Below are positions 18,154-25,630 of a stretch of 64,000 nucleotides of DNA, piece after piece. Made by a program: the position numbers and the translations under genes. Under the pieces are notes generated by a model. It was not told where the DNA came from and did no database searches. It saw only the letters and a program-made list of their open reading frames with translations. Position 1 is the first letter of the stretch. Every line of letters starts with the position of its first letter. Origin of the DNA: a beta proteobacterium AAP51 (GTDB lineage: Bacteria > Pseudomonadota > Gammaproteobacteria > Burkholderiales > Burkholderiaceae_C); contig LJHT01000026.1 of the NCBI GenBank assembly GCA_001295905.1, forward strand, positions 1 to 64,000, written 5' to 3'.

Positions 18154-19158
18154 CTACTGCATGAAGCCGATGGGCGAGCGCTTGGCGCTGGCGCCCGGCA
18201 GGTCGCACAGCTCGATGGTGCTGCGGCCGCCCAGGCGGGCGTTGCCGAAGGCCGTCATCCACGCACGGCGCATTTCGCGCGGGGCGGTGCCGGCCAGGCG
18301 TTCCAGCACGGCTTCCGAGGGCTGTTCGTCGAAGCGCTGGCCCCATTCGTGGCTGCCACGCAGCTGCTTGTAGAGCCGCAGCGCAATGGCGCGTGCCGCG
18401 TCGGCATCCGGGGCCTGCACCTCGAAGACGTTCATGCGGTTGAGGATGGGCTCAGGGATGCAGCGCTCGTCGTTCGCGGTGGCCACCCAGATGACCTGGC
18501 TGGCGTCGATGGCGACTTCGGCGAACTCGTCGGTGAAGGCGTGCGCGGTGTCGTGCTCCAGCAGGCTGTACAGCGCGCCCAGCGGGTCGTACGCGTGTTC
18601 GGCGCGGGCCTTGTCGATCTCGTCCACCACCATCACGGGGTTGGCATACTGGCCGTCCACCAGCGTCTCGAACACCTTGCCCGGGCGTGCGCCTTTCCAC
18701 TGGCTGGAAGCGCCGCTCAGCACCCAGCCGGCGGTGAGGCTGCTCATGCTGATGAAGCCGAGGCCGGTGCCCAGCAGCTGCGCGATCTCGCGCGCGAAGT
18801 GCGTCTTGCCGATGCCCGGCGGGCCCAGCAGCAGCATGGGGGTGATCTCCAGCGCGTCGCGGCTGTCGGTGCACAGCGCCAGCTGGCGCTTCACGTCGTC
18901 CAGCACCTCGTTGAAGTTGGGCATCTCGTCGTAGAGGTGCTCCATCGCCGGCAGGCCGCCCGGTTTCACCTGGAAACGCTCGGGGCCCTTTTCCAGCATG
19001 CGTTCGTAGGTGGCGCGCAGGCTTTCGTGTTCGCGCTGGGGCAGCTTGTCCAGGCGCTTTTCCACTTCGTCCAGCCGGTACAGCGAGCGCATGCGGGCCA
19101 CGGGCAGGCCGCCGGTGCTGAGGGTGGGCAAGGGGACCAGGCTGGTTTCAGCACTCAT
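18154..19158 (-). CDS. AAA family ATPase, Lon-type ATPase module without protease domain
   Basis: A 334-aa AAA+ ATPase. Walker A is GPPGIGKT at residues 112-119 and Walker B is VMVVDE at 175-180. Sensor-like motifs follow (VIWVATAND, then a PILNRM arginine-finger region and an APREMRR sensor-2 helix near 290). The sequence resembles the ATPase part of Lon but ends without the serine-lysine protease domain. Such stand-alone modules may work as unfoldases or chaperones with unknown clients. The first ~80 residues are a charged helical N-domain. No adjacent protease gene is seen. It is convergent with the EAL gene, ending 46 bp from it, and has its own 300-bp upstream region. Confidence 0.82.
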   Translation of the reverse strand: MSAETSLVPLPTLSTGGLPVARMRSLYRLDEVEKRLDKLPQREHESLRATYERMLEKGPERFQVKPGGLPAMEHLYDEMPNFNEVLDDVKRQLALCTDSRDALEITPMLLLGPPGIGKTHFAREIAQLLGTGLGFISMSSLTAGWVLSGASSQWKGARPGKVFETLVDGQYANPVMVVDEIDKARAEHAYDPLGALYSLLEHDTAHAFTDEFAEVAIDASQVIWVATANDERCIPEPILNRMNVFEVQAPDADAARAIALRLYKQLRGSHEWGQRFDEQPSEAVLERLAGTAPREMRRAWMTAFGNARLGGRSTIELCDLPGASAKRSPIGFMQ

Positions 19159-19459
19159 CAGGCGGGCTCCTTCACGGGTGACGGGAAAGCCGGTGCAGCT
19201 TCATTCAAGCAAAGACTGCCACAGGCCGGGCGCAAATCAAACCCGGTTCAGCACCGCAGTTCGGGGCTTGCGGGTCTGCGGGGCGCTGCGGGCGGGCAGG
19301 CTTCACGCAAACGCCGTGCCGTTCATCGGCCGTGCCGGCCGTTGGGCGCGCCCGGGCGGCAGGTCGTCGCAAGGGCGCTGCGCGCACGGGCCGCGCTGCC
19401 TACAGTGCACCCATCGAGAACGTTCCACCCCATTCACCTCTCTCGCAAGGAAGCCCGCC
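19159..19459. other. Intergenic region between AAA ATPase and small protein
   Basis: About 300 bp without a recognisable gene. It must hold the promoters of both divergent genes. A TTGATT-N17-AGTCTT arrangement on the minus strand (around 19210-19240) is a weak promoter candidate for the ATPase gene. TACAGT near 19400 is a -10-like element for the small gene. No repeats or RNA structure stood out. Confidence 0.3.
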
Positions 19460-19642
19460 ATGAACACCCACCGCACCGAAACCGCCCTGCAAGCCCCCGC
19501 CAGCAGCCGCCTGGCTGCGGGTGTGCTGGCCAGCGTGATGACCCTGGCCATGCTGCTGGGCGTGAACACCCTGGCCACGGCCGATGCCCCCGCCGCGCAG
19601 CTGGCACAGCAGCAGGCCGCGCAGACGCAGCAGCCGGCCTGA
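19460..19642 (+). CDS. Small hypothetical membrane protein (60 aa)
   Basis: A 60-codon gene starting with ATG 19460, preceded by AAGGAAG as ribosome-binding site. The product has a short polar N-terminus, one hydrophobic segment (LAAGVLASVMTLAMLLGVN, about residues 18-36) and a Gln/Ala-rich end (QLAQQQAAQTQQ). The hydrophobic part ends with TLATADAPAA, so it may be a signal peptide releasing a ~18-residue Gln/Ala peptide, or a single membrane anchor. A strong intrinsic terminator lies 46 bp downstream, which supports an independent short transcript. I do not recognise a family. Confidence 0.6.
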   Translation: MNTHRTETALQAPASSRLAAGVLASVMTLAMLLGVNTLATADAPAAQLAQQQAAQTQQPA

Positions 19643-19687
19643 CCGAACCCCCGATCGCTCCTGAGTCTCGTGCCCCGAGACCTTCAC

Positions 19688-19714
19688 GCCCCGGCCCCTG
19701 CCGGGGCGTTTTTT
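19688..19714 (+). terminator. Intrinsic terminator
   Basis: The stem CCCCGG (19689-19694) pairs with CCGGGG (19701-19706) across a 6-nt loop, followed by CG and six T (19709-19714). It ends the small-protein transcript and faces the convergent ruvC gene. Confidence 0.85.
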
Positions 19715-19749
19715 CTGGGCGCCGCCACTTCGTGGTGCGCCCCGTGCCG

Positions 19750-20298
19750 TCAGTAGGTGCGGCCCTTGCGGTACTGCGCATGCTGGCGGCGCGCCAGCGG
19801 CGCGGCGGCGGCCAGAGCCGCCATCGAGCCGCCCACGTGAGCGTGCGCGATGGCCAGGCCCAGTGCATCGGCGGCGTCCTTGCCCGGCAGCGCCGGCAGC
19901 TTCAGCAGGCGCTTGACCATCTCCTGCACCTGCGCCTTGTTGGCCAGGCCATGGCCCACCACGGCCTTCTTCATCTGCAGCGCGGTGTACTCGGCCACCG
20001 GCAGGCCGCCCGACACCAGCGCCGCCAGCGCCGCGCCACGGGCCTGGCCCAGCAGCAGCGTGCTTTGCGGGTTGACGTTGACGAAGACGATCTCGGCGCA
20101 GGCAGTCTCGGGCCGGTAGCGCTGCACCACTTCCTGCACACCTTCGAAGATGATCTTCAGCCGGCCGGGCAGGTCGCCGCGCGGCGCTTCCAGCGTGCTG
20201 ATGGTGCCGCTGGCCACGTAGGCCAGGCGCGGGCCGTCGGCTTCGATGACGCCGAAGCCGGTGCGCTGAAGTCCAGGATCAATGCCGAGGATGCGCAT
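19750..20298 (-). CDS. ruvC: Crossover junction endodeoxyribonuclease RuvC
   Basis: Holliday junction resolvase that cuts four-way junctions moved by RuvAB. At 182 aa the length is standard. Catalytic acidic residues are visible: Asp7 in GIDPGL, Glu69 in CAEIVFVN, and Asp141 and Asp144 in [12 protein letters not shown]. The C-terminus is Arg/His/Lys-rich. The start ATG 20296-20298 shares one base with the stop of the CdsA-like gene (TGATG), so the two are translationally coupled. ruvA and ruvB are not in the window. The pairing with phospholipid genes is unusual functionally and probably reflects chance operon fusion. Confidence 0.97.
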   Translation of the reverse strand: MRILGIDPGLQRTGFGVIEADGPRLAYVASGTISTLEAPRGDLPGRLKIIFEGVQEVVQRYRPETACAEIVFVNVNPQSTLLLGQARGAALAALVSGGLPVAEYTALQMKKAVVGHGLANKAQVQEMVKRLLKLPALPGKDAADALGLAIAHAHVGGSMAALAAAAPLARRQHAQYRKGRTY

Positions 20299-21260
20299 CA
20301 GAGTTGGAAGTACCAGCGCACGGAATGGAAGAACACCGGCGCGGCAAAACACAGCGGCGCCACGCGGTCCAGCAGGCCCACGGCGCCGGTGACGCTGGCG
20401 GTGTTGCCCCAGTAGCGCACGCCGGCATCCTTCTTCAGCGCCTTCATCACCAGTTCGCCCAGCGTGCCGGCGCCGCCGGCGATGAAGGCCATCACCAGTG
20501 CCTGGCCGGCCTTGAAGGGCGTGGTCCAGTACAGCAGCGCGCCCACCACGCCCGCCGCCAGCGCGCCGGCCAGCCAGGCGCGGTAGCTGAAGCTGCGGTC
20601 GATGTGCCTGGCCACCGGGCGGCGGCGCAGCCAGCGGCTGGCGGCTTCCTGCACCAGTTGGGCCACCACCGCCACCACCACCAGGAAAAACAGCAGGAAG
20701 GCGCCACGCCCTTCGTGGCGCGGGAAGTTCAGCAGCAGCAGCGCCGGCGCGTGGCTCAGGCCGTAGACGCAGACCATGATGCCCCACTGGATCTTCGCGT
20801 TGCGTTCCAGAAAACGCTGCGGGTCGCCGGCCAGCGCGCTGGCCACCGGAATGGCCAGGAACACGTACACCGGAATGAAGACGGTGAAGAGGTCGAAGAA
20901 ACGCCCGCCGGCCATCACGTACTGCAGCGGCAGCACGGCGAAGAAGGCCAGCAGCAGGCTGCGGTGGTCGGCGCGGCGCGTGTGCATGAGCGTGATGAAC
21001 TCGCGCAGCGCGAAGAAGCTGAACAGCGCGAACAGCAGCGTGGCGCCGACGGGCGCAGTCACCCAGGCCAGCCAGAACACGATGGCACCCACCCACAGCG
21101 CGCGCAGGTCGCGCAGCAGGCGCAGGCGGCGCTCGCTGGCCTCGCCTTCGCGGCGCAGCATCAGCATCAGCGCCAGCGAACCCAGCGCGAGCAGGCCGAA
21201 GAGCACCACGAACAGCAGGCCCACCTGCTGGTCGACCGACAGGTCGCGCAGTGACCTCAT
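20298..21260 (-). CDS. Phosphatidate cytidylyltransferase (CDP-diglyceride synthase, CdsA-like)
   Basis: A 320-aa inner-membrane enzyme making CDP-diacylglycerol from phosphatidate and CTP. There are about eight hydrophobic helices. The C-terminal signature region reads [20 protein letters not shown] followed by [10 protein letters not shown], the family pattern with Lys-Lys-Asp and the Leu-Asp-Arg metal site. It resembles the second-copy COG4589 (YnbB-like) branch often found beside PlsC-type acyltransferases, as here. The start ATG 21258-21260 overlaps the stop of a 10-codon upstream ORF (ATGA) created by a local duplication. It is followed by ruvC with a one-base overlap. Not necessarily the housekeeping cdsA. 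Confidence 0.88.
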   Translation of the reverse strand: MRSLRDLSVDQQVGLLFVVLFGLLALGSLALMLMLRREGEASERRLRLLRDLRALWVGAIVFWLAWVTAPVGATLLFALFSFFALREFITLMHTRRADHRSLLLAFFAVLPLQYVMAGGRFFDLFTVFIPVYVFLAIPVASALAGDPQRFLERNAKIQWGIMVCVYGLSHAPALLLLNFPRHEGRGAFLLFFLVVVAVVAQLVQEAASRWLRRRPVARHIDRSFSYRAWLAGALAAGVVGALLYWTTPFKAGQALVMAFIAGGAGTLGELVMKALKKDAGVRYWGNTASVTGAVGLLDRVAPLCFAAPVFFHSVRWYFQL

Positions 21261-21289
21261 CGGAGCGACAGGTCGCGCAAAGACCTCAT
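21237..21289 (-). repeat. Tandem 24-bp duplication of the cdsA start region, creating a 10-codon uORF
   Basis: Positions 21237-21260 and 21266-21289 match at 22 of 24 bases, spaced 29 bp apart. On the minus strand each copy begins with ATG and encodes MRSLRDLS. The upstream copy is out of frame with cdsA and runs [10 protein letters not shown] followed by TGA at 21257-21259. That stop overlaps the real cdsA ATG as ATGA. The upstream ATG lies 10 bp after the plsC stop, so it links the two genes. Confidence 0.8.
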
Positions 21290-21299
21290 GCGCGCGCCC

Positions 21300-21920
21300 T
21301 CAATGCACCACCGGCCGCTGCGCCAGCACGGCGGCGCGGGCACGAACCAGGAAGTCGCGCTTGTCCTCGCCTTCGGCCAGCTGCAGCGGTTCGCCGAAGG
21401 TCACCGTGCACAGGATGGGCACGGGCACCACTTCGCCTTTGGGCATGACGCGCTGCACGTTGTCTATCCAGGCGGGAATGAGCTGCACGCCAGGAAACTG
21501 CTGCGCCAGGTGGTACAGGCCGCTCTTGAAGGCCTGCGGCTCGCCCTTGTTGCTGCGCGTGCCTTCGGGAAAGATCACCAGCGAGTCGCCGTTGGCCAGG
21601 GCCTGCACCAGCGGCTCCAGCGGGTCTTGCTCGTCGGTGCGGGCGCGGTTCACGTAGACGGCGTTGAAGACCTCGGTGGTGATCCACTGCTTCAGCGGCG
21701 TGGAGGTCCAGTAGTCCTTCGCCGCGATGGGCCGCGTGACGGCGCGCAGCTCGTGCGGCAGCGCTGCCCAGATCAGCACCCAGTCGAGGTGGCTCTGGTG
21801 GTTGGCGAAGTAGATGCGCTGCTCGGCCTTCGGCGGGCAACCCTTCCAGTGCCCCTGCGCGCCGGTGATGAGCCGGGCGATGAAGGCCAGCACGCCCCCG
21901 GCGAGATCAGCGCGAGTCAT
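21300..21920 (-). CDS. Lysophospholipid acyltransferase family protein (PlsC-like)
   Basis: A 206-aa 1-acyl-glycerol-3-phosphate acyltransferase homologue. The catalytic HX4D motif is NHQSHLD with His41 and Asp46, and the substrate motif FPEGTR lies at 117-122. VYVNR and LIPAWIDN are further family motifs. There is no long N-terminal membrane helix, only a moderately hydrophobic LAFIARLI segment. It would supply phosphatidate to the CdsA-like enzyme encoded next, so the operon makes two consecutive steps of phospholipid synthesis. The stop at 21300 is 40 bp before the cdsA start, with a short uORF between. Confidence 0.9.
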   Translation of the reverse strand: MTRADLAGGVLAFIARLITGAQGHWKGCPPKAEQRIYFANHQSHLDWVLIWAALPHELRAVTRPIAAKDYWTSTPLKQWITTEVFNAVYVNRARTDEQDPLEPLVQALANGDSLVIFPEGTRSNKGEPQAFKSGLYHLAQQFPGVQLIPAWIDNVQRVMPKGEVVPVPILCTVTFGEPLQLAEGEDKRDFLVRARAAVLAQRPVVH

Positions 21921-21945
21921 GGCAGATCAAGCCAGAGCCGCGGAA

Positions 21946-22014
21946 CCGGCTCCGCCGGGCCGCTGGCGGACGGCCCCATCGGGGGGTAGCGAGCGCCAGC
22001 GAGCTTGGGGGCTC
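21946..22014. repeat. Dispersed GC-rich intergenic repeat, copy 1
   Basis: It begins with CCGGCTCCGCCGG and ends with TCGGGGGGTAGCGAGCG, CCAGCGAGC and TTGGGGG. A second copy at 44408-44473 shares both ends. It lies just beyond the 3' end of purH. I recognise this pattern as a common intergenic element in Comamonadaceae-like genomes. Its G- and C-runs can fold into a hairpin. Confidence 0.65.
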
Positions 22015-22018
22015 CATT

Positions 22019-23641
22019 TCAGTGGCGGAAGTGGCGCGTGCCAGTGAAGACCATCGCGATGCCGCGCTCGTCGGCCGCGGCGATCACCTCGTCGTCTCGC
22101 ATGCTGCCGCCTGGTTGGATGACGCAGGCCGCACCTTCGTCGATGACGACATCCAGGCCATCACGGAAGGGGAAAAACGCGTCGCTGGCCACGGCCGAGC
22201 CGGCCAGGCTCAGGCCCGCGGCGTTGGCCTTCAGGCGGGCGATGCGTGCGCTGTCCAGCCGGCTCATCTGGCCCGCGCCCACGCCCAGGGTGGCGCCGCC
22301 GCCGCAGAAGACGATGGCGTTGCTCTTCACGAACTTGGCCACCTTCCAGGCGAACAGCAGGTTGTCCATCTGCGCCACGGTGGGGGCGAGCTTGGTCACC
22401 ACGCGCAGCTCGGCGGGGGCCACGTTCTTGGTGTCGGGTGTCTGCAGCAGCATGCCGCCCCCCACGCGCTTGAAGTCCAGTGTGTTGGGTTCCAGGCCCA
22501 GCGGCACTTCCAGCAGGCGCACGTTCTGCTTGGCCGCGAACAGCGCACGCGCCTCGGGCGTGATGGACGGAGCGATCAGCACCTCGACGAACTGCTTGTG
22601 CTCGCCGATCTGCCGCGCCGTGGCTTCGTCCAGCGGGCGGTTGAAAGCGAGGATGCCGCCGAAGGCCGAGGTGGGGTCGGTCTTCCAGGCCTGGATGTAG
22701 GCGTCGACCAACCGCGGGGCCACGGCCACGCCGCAAGGGTTGGCGTGCTTGACGATGACGCAGGCCGGCACGTCGAAAGTCTTGACGCATTCCCAGGCCG
22801 CATCGGCATCGGCGATGTTGTTGTAGCTGAGCTCCTTGCCCTGCAGCTGCACCCAGCCGGCCAGCAGGCCGGGGGCCACCTTGGCGTCGCGGTAGAAGGC
22901 GGCGGCCTGGTGCGGGTTCTCGCCGTAACGCATGTCTTGCGTCTTGGTGAGCTGCAGCGTGTAGGTGGCGGGGAAAGGCTCGCGGGCCGGCACGCCGGCC
23001 ACGTTGTCTTCGGTGCCCGGCGGCAGCGCGCCGAGGTAGTTGCTGATCATGCCGTCGTAGGCCGCGGTGTGGGCGAACACCTTCTTGGCCAGCATGAACT
23101 TGGTGCTGCGCTGCAGGCCACCGGCGCGCAGCTCGGCCAGCGCGCGCGGGTAGTCGGCGGGGTCGATGAGCACTGCCACGTCGGCCCAGTTCTTGGCTGC
23201 CGCGCGCAGCATGGCCGGGCCGCCGATGTCGATGTTCTCGATGGCGTCTTCCAGCGTGCAGTCGGCCCGCGCTGTGGCCAGCGCGAAGGGGTAGAGGTTC
23301 ACCACCAGCAGGTCGATGGTGTGGATGCCATGGGCCGCCAGCGCGGCCATGTGCGCGGGCAGGTCGCGCCGCGCGAGCAGGCCGCCGTGGATGCGCGGGT
23401 GCAGCGTCTTCACGCGGCCGTCCAGCATCTCGGGGAAGCCGGTCACCTCGGCCACTTCCGTCACCGCCAGGCCGGCATCGGCCAGCAGGCGCGCCGTGCC
23501 GCCGGTGGACAGCAGGCGCACGCCCTGCGCCGCCAGGGCTTGCGCAAATTCCAGGACACCGGTCTTGTCAGAGACGGAGATCAGCGCGGTGAGGGCTGGC
23601 GAGGGTGCCGCCGAGGGTGCGGGGGGTGCAGCTTGGGCCAA
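22019..23641 (-). CDS. purH: Bifunctional AICAR formyltransferase / IMP cyclohydrolase
   Basis: A 540-aa enzyme catalysing the last two steps of IMP synthesis. Residues about 17-165 are the cyclohydrolase ([33 protein letters not shown]). The remainder is the formyltransferase with the catalytic Lys-His pair in [13 protein letters not shown] 15-residue Ala/Pro-rich N-terminal extension precedes the conserved part. The gene follows fis by 33 bp, and dusB-fis-purH is a common cluster in Burkholderiales. The C-terminus ends GTRHFRH as usual. Confidence 0.97.
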   Translation of the reverse strand: MAQAAPPAPSAAPSPALTALISVSDKTGVLEFAQALAAQGVRLLSTGGTARLLADAGLAVTEVAEVTGFPEMLDGRVKTLHPRIHGGLLARRDLPAHMAALAAHGIHTIDLLVVNLYPFALATARADCTLEDAIENIDIGGPAMLRAAAKNWADVAVLIDPADYPRALAELRAGGLQRSTKFMLAKKVFAHTAAYDGMISNYLGALPPGTEDNVAGVPAREPFPATYTLQLTKTQDMRYGENPHQAAAFYRDAKVAPGLLAGWVQLQGKELSYNNIADADAAWECVKTFDVPACVIVKHANPCGVAVAPRLVDAYIQAWKTDPTSAFGGILAFNRPLDEATARQIGEHKQFVEVLIAPSITPEARALFAAKQNVRLLEVPLGLEPNTLDFKRVGGGMLLQTPDTKNVAPAELRVVTKLAPTVAQMDNLLFAWKVAKFVKSNAIVFCGGGATLGVGAGQMSRLDSARIARLKANAAGLSLAGSAVASDAFFPFRDGLDVVIDEGAACVIQPGGSMRDDEVIAAADERGIAMVFTGTRHFRH

Positions 23642-23674
23642 GATGGTGTCCCTTGCAGCCTTTGCAGGCCGCGT

Positions 23675-23911
23675 TCATTTCACGAGTTTGTGGTCGAGCA
23701 GCTTGCGCCGCAGCGTGTTGCGGTTGATGCCCAGCCATTCGGCGGCCTTGCTCTGGTTGCCCTCGGCATGGCGCAGCACCACTTCCAGCAGCGGCTTCTC
23801 GGCGGCGCCGAGAAACAGCTCGTGCAGCTCGGCCGGCTCGGCGCCACGCAGGTCTTTGAGGTACTGCTCCACGCTGGCGCGGATGCAGGCATCGATGTCT
23901 TTTCTGCTCAT
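23675..23911 (-). CDS. fis: Fis family nucleoid-associated / transcriptional regulator
   Basis: A 78-aa protein. The C-terminal helix-turn-helix is NQSKAAEWLGINRNTLRRKL, which matches Fis and NtrC C-terminal domains almost exactly. The short N-terminal helical part is shorter than in E. coli Fis (98 aa), as is usual in betaproteobacteria. It overlaps dusB by 4 bp, the classical dusB-fis operon in which fis depends on dusB translation or mRNA. It should bend DNA and modulate stable RNA and recombination genes. Confidence 0.93.
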   Translation of the reverse strand: MSRKDIDACIRASVEQYLKDLRGAEPAELHELFLGAAEKPLLEVVLRHAEGNQSKAAEWLGINRNTLRRKLLDHKLVK

Positions 23912-24975
23912 GCGGCCTGGGCTTCGGCTTCGGTGCCGGTTTCGTCGTTGGCCGCCCCGGGCACCGGGCCGAGCACGGGCTGCGGCAGCAGCGGGTGCCG
24001 CTCGGCCAGGGCCTCGAAATAGTGGCTCACCGCGCGCAGCTGCGTGGTGGTGTCGTCGATGAGGTTCATCTCGGCGCGGAAGCTTTCGCCGCCCGGCAAA
24101 GCACGCACGGCCCAGCCGATGTGCTTGCGCGCACTGCGCACGCCGATGTGCTCGCCATAGAGGCCGTAATGCTGGTGCAGGTGCTCGACCAGCCAGCGCC
24201 GCACCTCGTGCGTGGCCGGCGGCGGCAGGTGTTCACCCGTGGCCAGGAAATGCAGGATCTCGCGGAAGATCCACGGCCGGCCTTGCGCCGCGCGGCCGAT
24301 CATCAGCGCATCGGCACCGGTGGCGCGCAGCACCTCGCGCGCCTTCTCGGGGCTGTGGATGTCGCCATTGGCCACCACCGGGATCTTCAGCGCCGCCTTC
24401 ACGGCCGCCACCGTGTCGTACTCGGCCTGGCCGGTGTAGCCCTGCTCGCGCGTGCGGCCGTGCACGGTGACCATGGCCACGCCTGCGCTTTCCGCGGCAC
24501 GCGCCAGGCGCACCGCGTTGCGCTCGGCGGCGCACCAGCCGGTGCGCATCTTCAGCGTGACGGGCACGCCCTGCGGCGCGCAGGCCGCCACCACGGCTTC
24601 GACGATGGCGGTGGCCAGCGGCTCGTCCTGCATCAGGGCCGAGCCGGCCCACTTGTTGCACACCTTCTTGGCGGGGCAGCCCATGTTGATGTCGATGACC
24701 TGCGCGCCACGGTCGATGTTGTAGCGCGCGGCATCGGCCATCTCGGCCGGGTCCACGCCGGCGATCTGCACCGCGATGGGCGCGGGCTCGCCTTCATGGT
24801 CGGCGCGGCGCGAAGTCTTCAGGCTCTTCCACAGCTCGCGCTTGCTGGTGACCATCTCGCTCACCGCGTAGCCAGCGCCCAGGCTGCGACACAGCATGCG
24901 GAAAGGGCGGTCGGTCACGCCGGCCATCGGTGCGACGAACAGCGCGTTCGGCAGTTCGATGGGGCCGATGTGCAT
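23908..24975 (-). CDS. dusB: tRNA-dihydrouridine synthase B
   Basis: A 355-aa flavin enzyme that reduces uridine to dihydrouridine in the tRNA D-loop. The FMN-binding TIM barrel shows VAPMAGVTDRPFR at the N-terminus, then the family motif DINMGCPAKKV followed by GSALM, and VVANGDIHSPEKA and ADALMIGRAAQGRPW. The C-terminal helical domain recognises tRNA. About 25 extra residues (Glu/Thr/Ala-rich) follow the usual end. It is the first gene of dusB-fis-purH, with its upstream region facing the divergent YqaA-like gene about 110 bp away. Confidence 0.96.
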   Translation of the reverse strand: MHIGPIELPNALFVAPMAGVTDRPFRMLCRSLGAGYAVSEMVTSKRELWKSLKTSRRADHEGEPAPIAVQIAGVDPAEMADAARYNIDRGAQVIDINMGCPAKKVCNKWAGSALMQDEPLATAIVEAVVAACAPQGVPVTLKMRTGWCAAERNAVRLARAAESAGVAMVTVHGRTREQGYTGQAEYDTVAAVKAALKIPVVANGDIHSPEKAREVLRATGADALMIGRAAQGRPWIFREILHFLATGEHLPPPATHEVRRWLVEHLHQHYGLYGEHIGVRSARKHIGWAVRALPGGESFRAEMNLIDDTTTQLRAVSHYFEALAERHPLLPQPVLGPVPGAANDETGTEAEAQAA

Positions 24976-25086
24976 GGGGTGGGAAGCCGGGGCGTGTGCT
25001 GAAAAATGAGGCGCGAGTATAGCCAGCAGGCCGCCAGCAGCCCCGCACCCCGACGGTCATGCCCGCTGTTGATAATGGGCTGGCCC

Positions 25087-25569
25087 ATGGAAGCTTGGTT
25101 GATGTCCCTGTTGAACACCCTGGCCTTGCCGCAATACGGCTTGCTGACGGTGTTCGTGGTGGCCGCGGTGTCGGCCACGCTGCTGCCCATGGGCAGCGAG
25201 TTCGCCGTCATCGGCCTGGTGAAGCTCAACCCCGACCTGTTCTGGCCCGCCGTGCTGGTGGCCACCGCCGGCAACACGCTGGGCGGCGCCGTCAGCTGGT
25301 GGGTGGGCTATGGCGCCGAGCGGCTGTACGAGAAGGTGAAACACAAGCGCGCCGAGGCCAAGGCGCTGGCCTGGCTGGAGAGGCTGGGGCCCAAGGCCTG
25401 CCTGCTGAGCTGGCTGCCGGCCGTGGGCGACCCGCTGTGCGCGCTGGCCGGCTGGCTGAAGCTGCCCTTCTGGCCCTGCGTGATGTACATGGCCATCGGC
25501 AAGTTCGGGCGTTATGTGGTGATGACGGCGGCGCTGATGTGGATCTTCCCGGGCGAGTTGTCGTTCTGA
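25087..25569 (+). CDS. YqaA family inner-membrane protein (DedA/SNARE-associated superfamily)
   Basis: A 160-aa protein with about four hydrophobic segments. Family features are the N-terminal VSATLLPMGSEFAVIG re-entrant motif, ATAGNTLGGAVSWWVGYG, and LSWLPAVGDPLCALAGWL, the conserved Gly-Asp-Pro region of YqaA and DedA proteins. Relatives of this superfamily scramble or transport lipid carriers; YqaA itself is uncharacterised. I start at ATG 25087; ATG 25102 is also possible and an upstream ATG at 25006 would add a poorly conserved stretch. It is divergent from dusB and followed 61 bp later by the M32 carboxypeptidase gene. Confidence 0.85.
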   Translation: MEAWLMSLLNTLALPQYGLLTVFVVAAVSATLLPMGSEFAVIGLVKLNPDLFWPAVLVATAGNTLGGAVSWWVGYGAERLYEKVKHKRAEAKALAWLERLGPKACLLSWLPAVGDPLCALAGWLKLPFWPCVMYMAIGKFGRYVVMTAALMWIFPGELSF

Positions 25570-25630
25570 TGCCGCGCGGGCGCAGGCCCGCCACAATGGC
25601 GGCCTCATTGCACTGGCCGCCGCAACCCCG

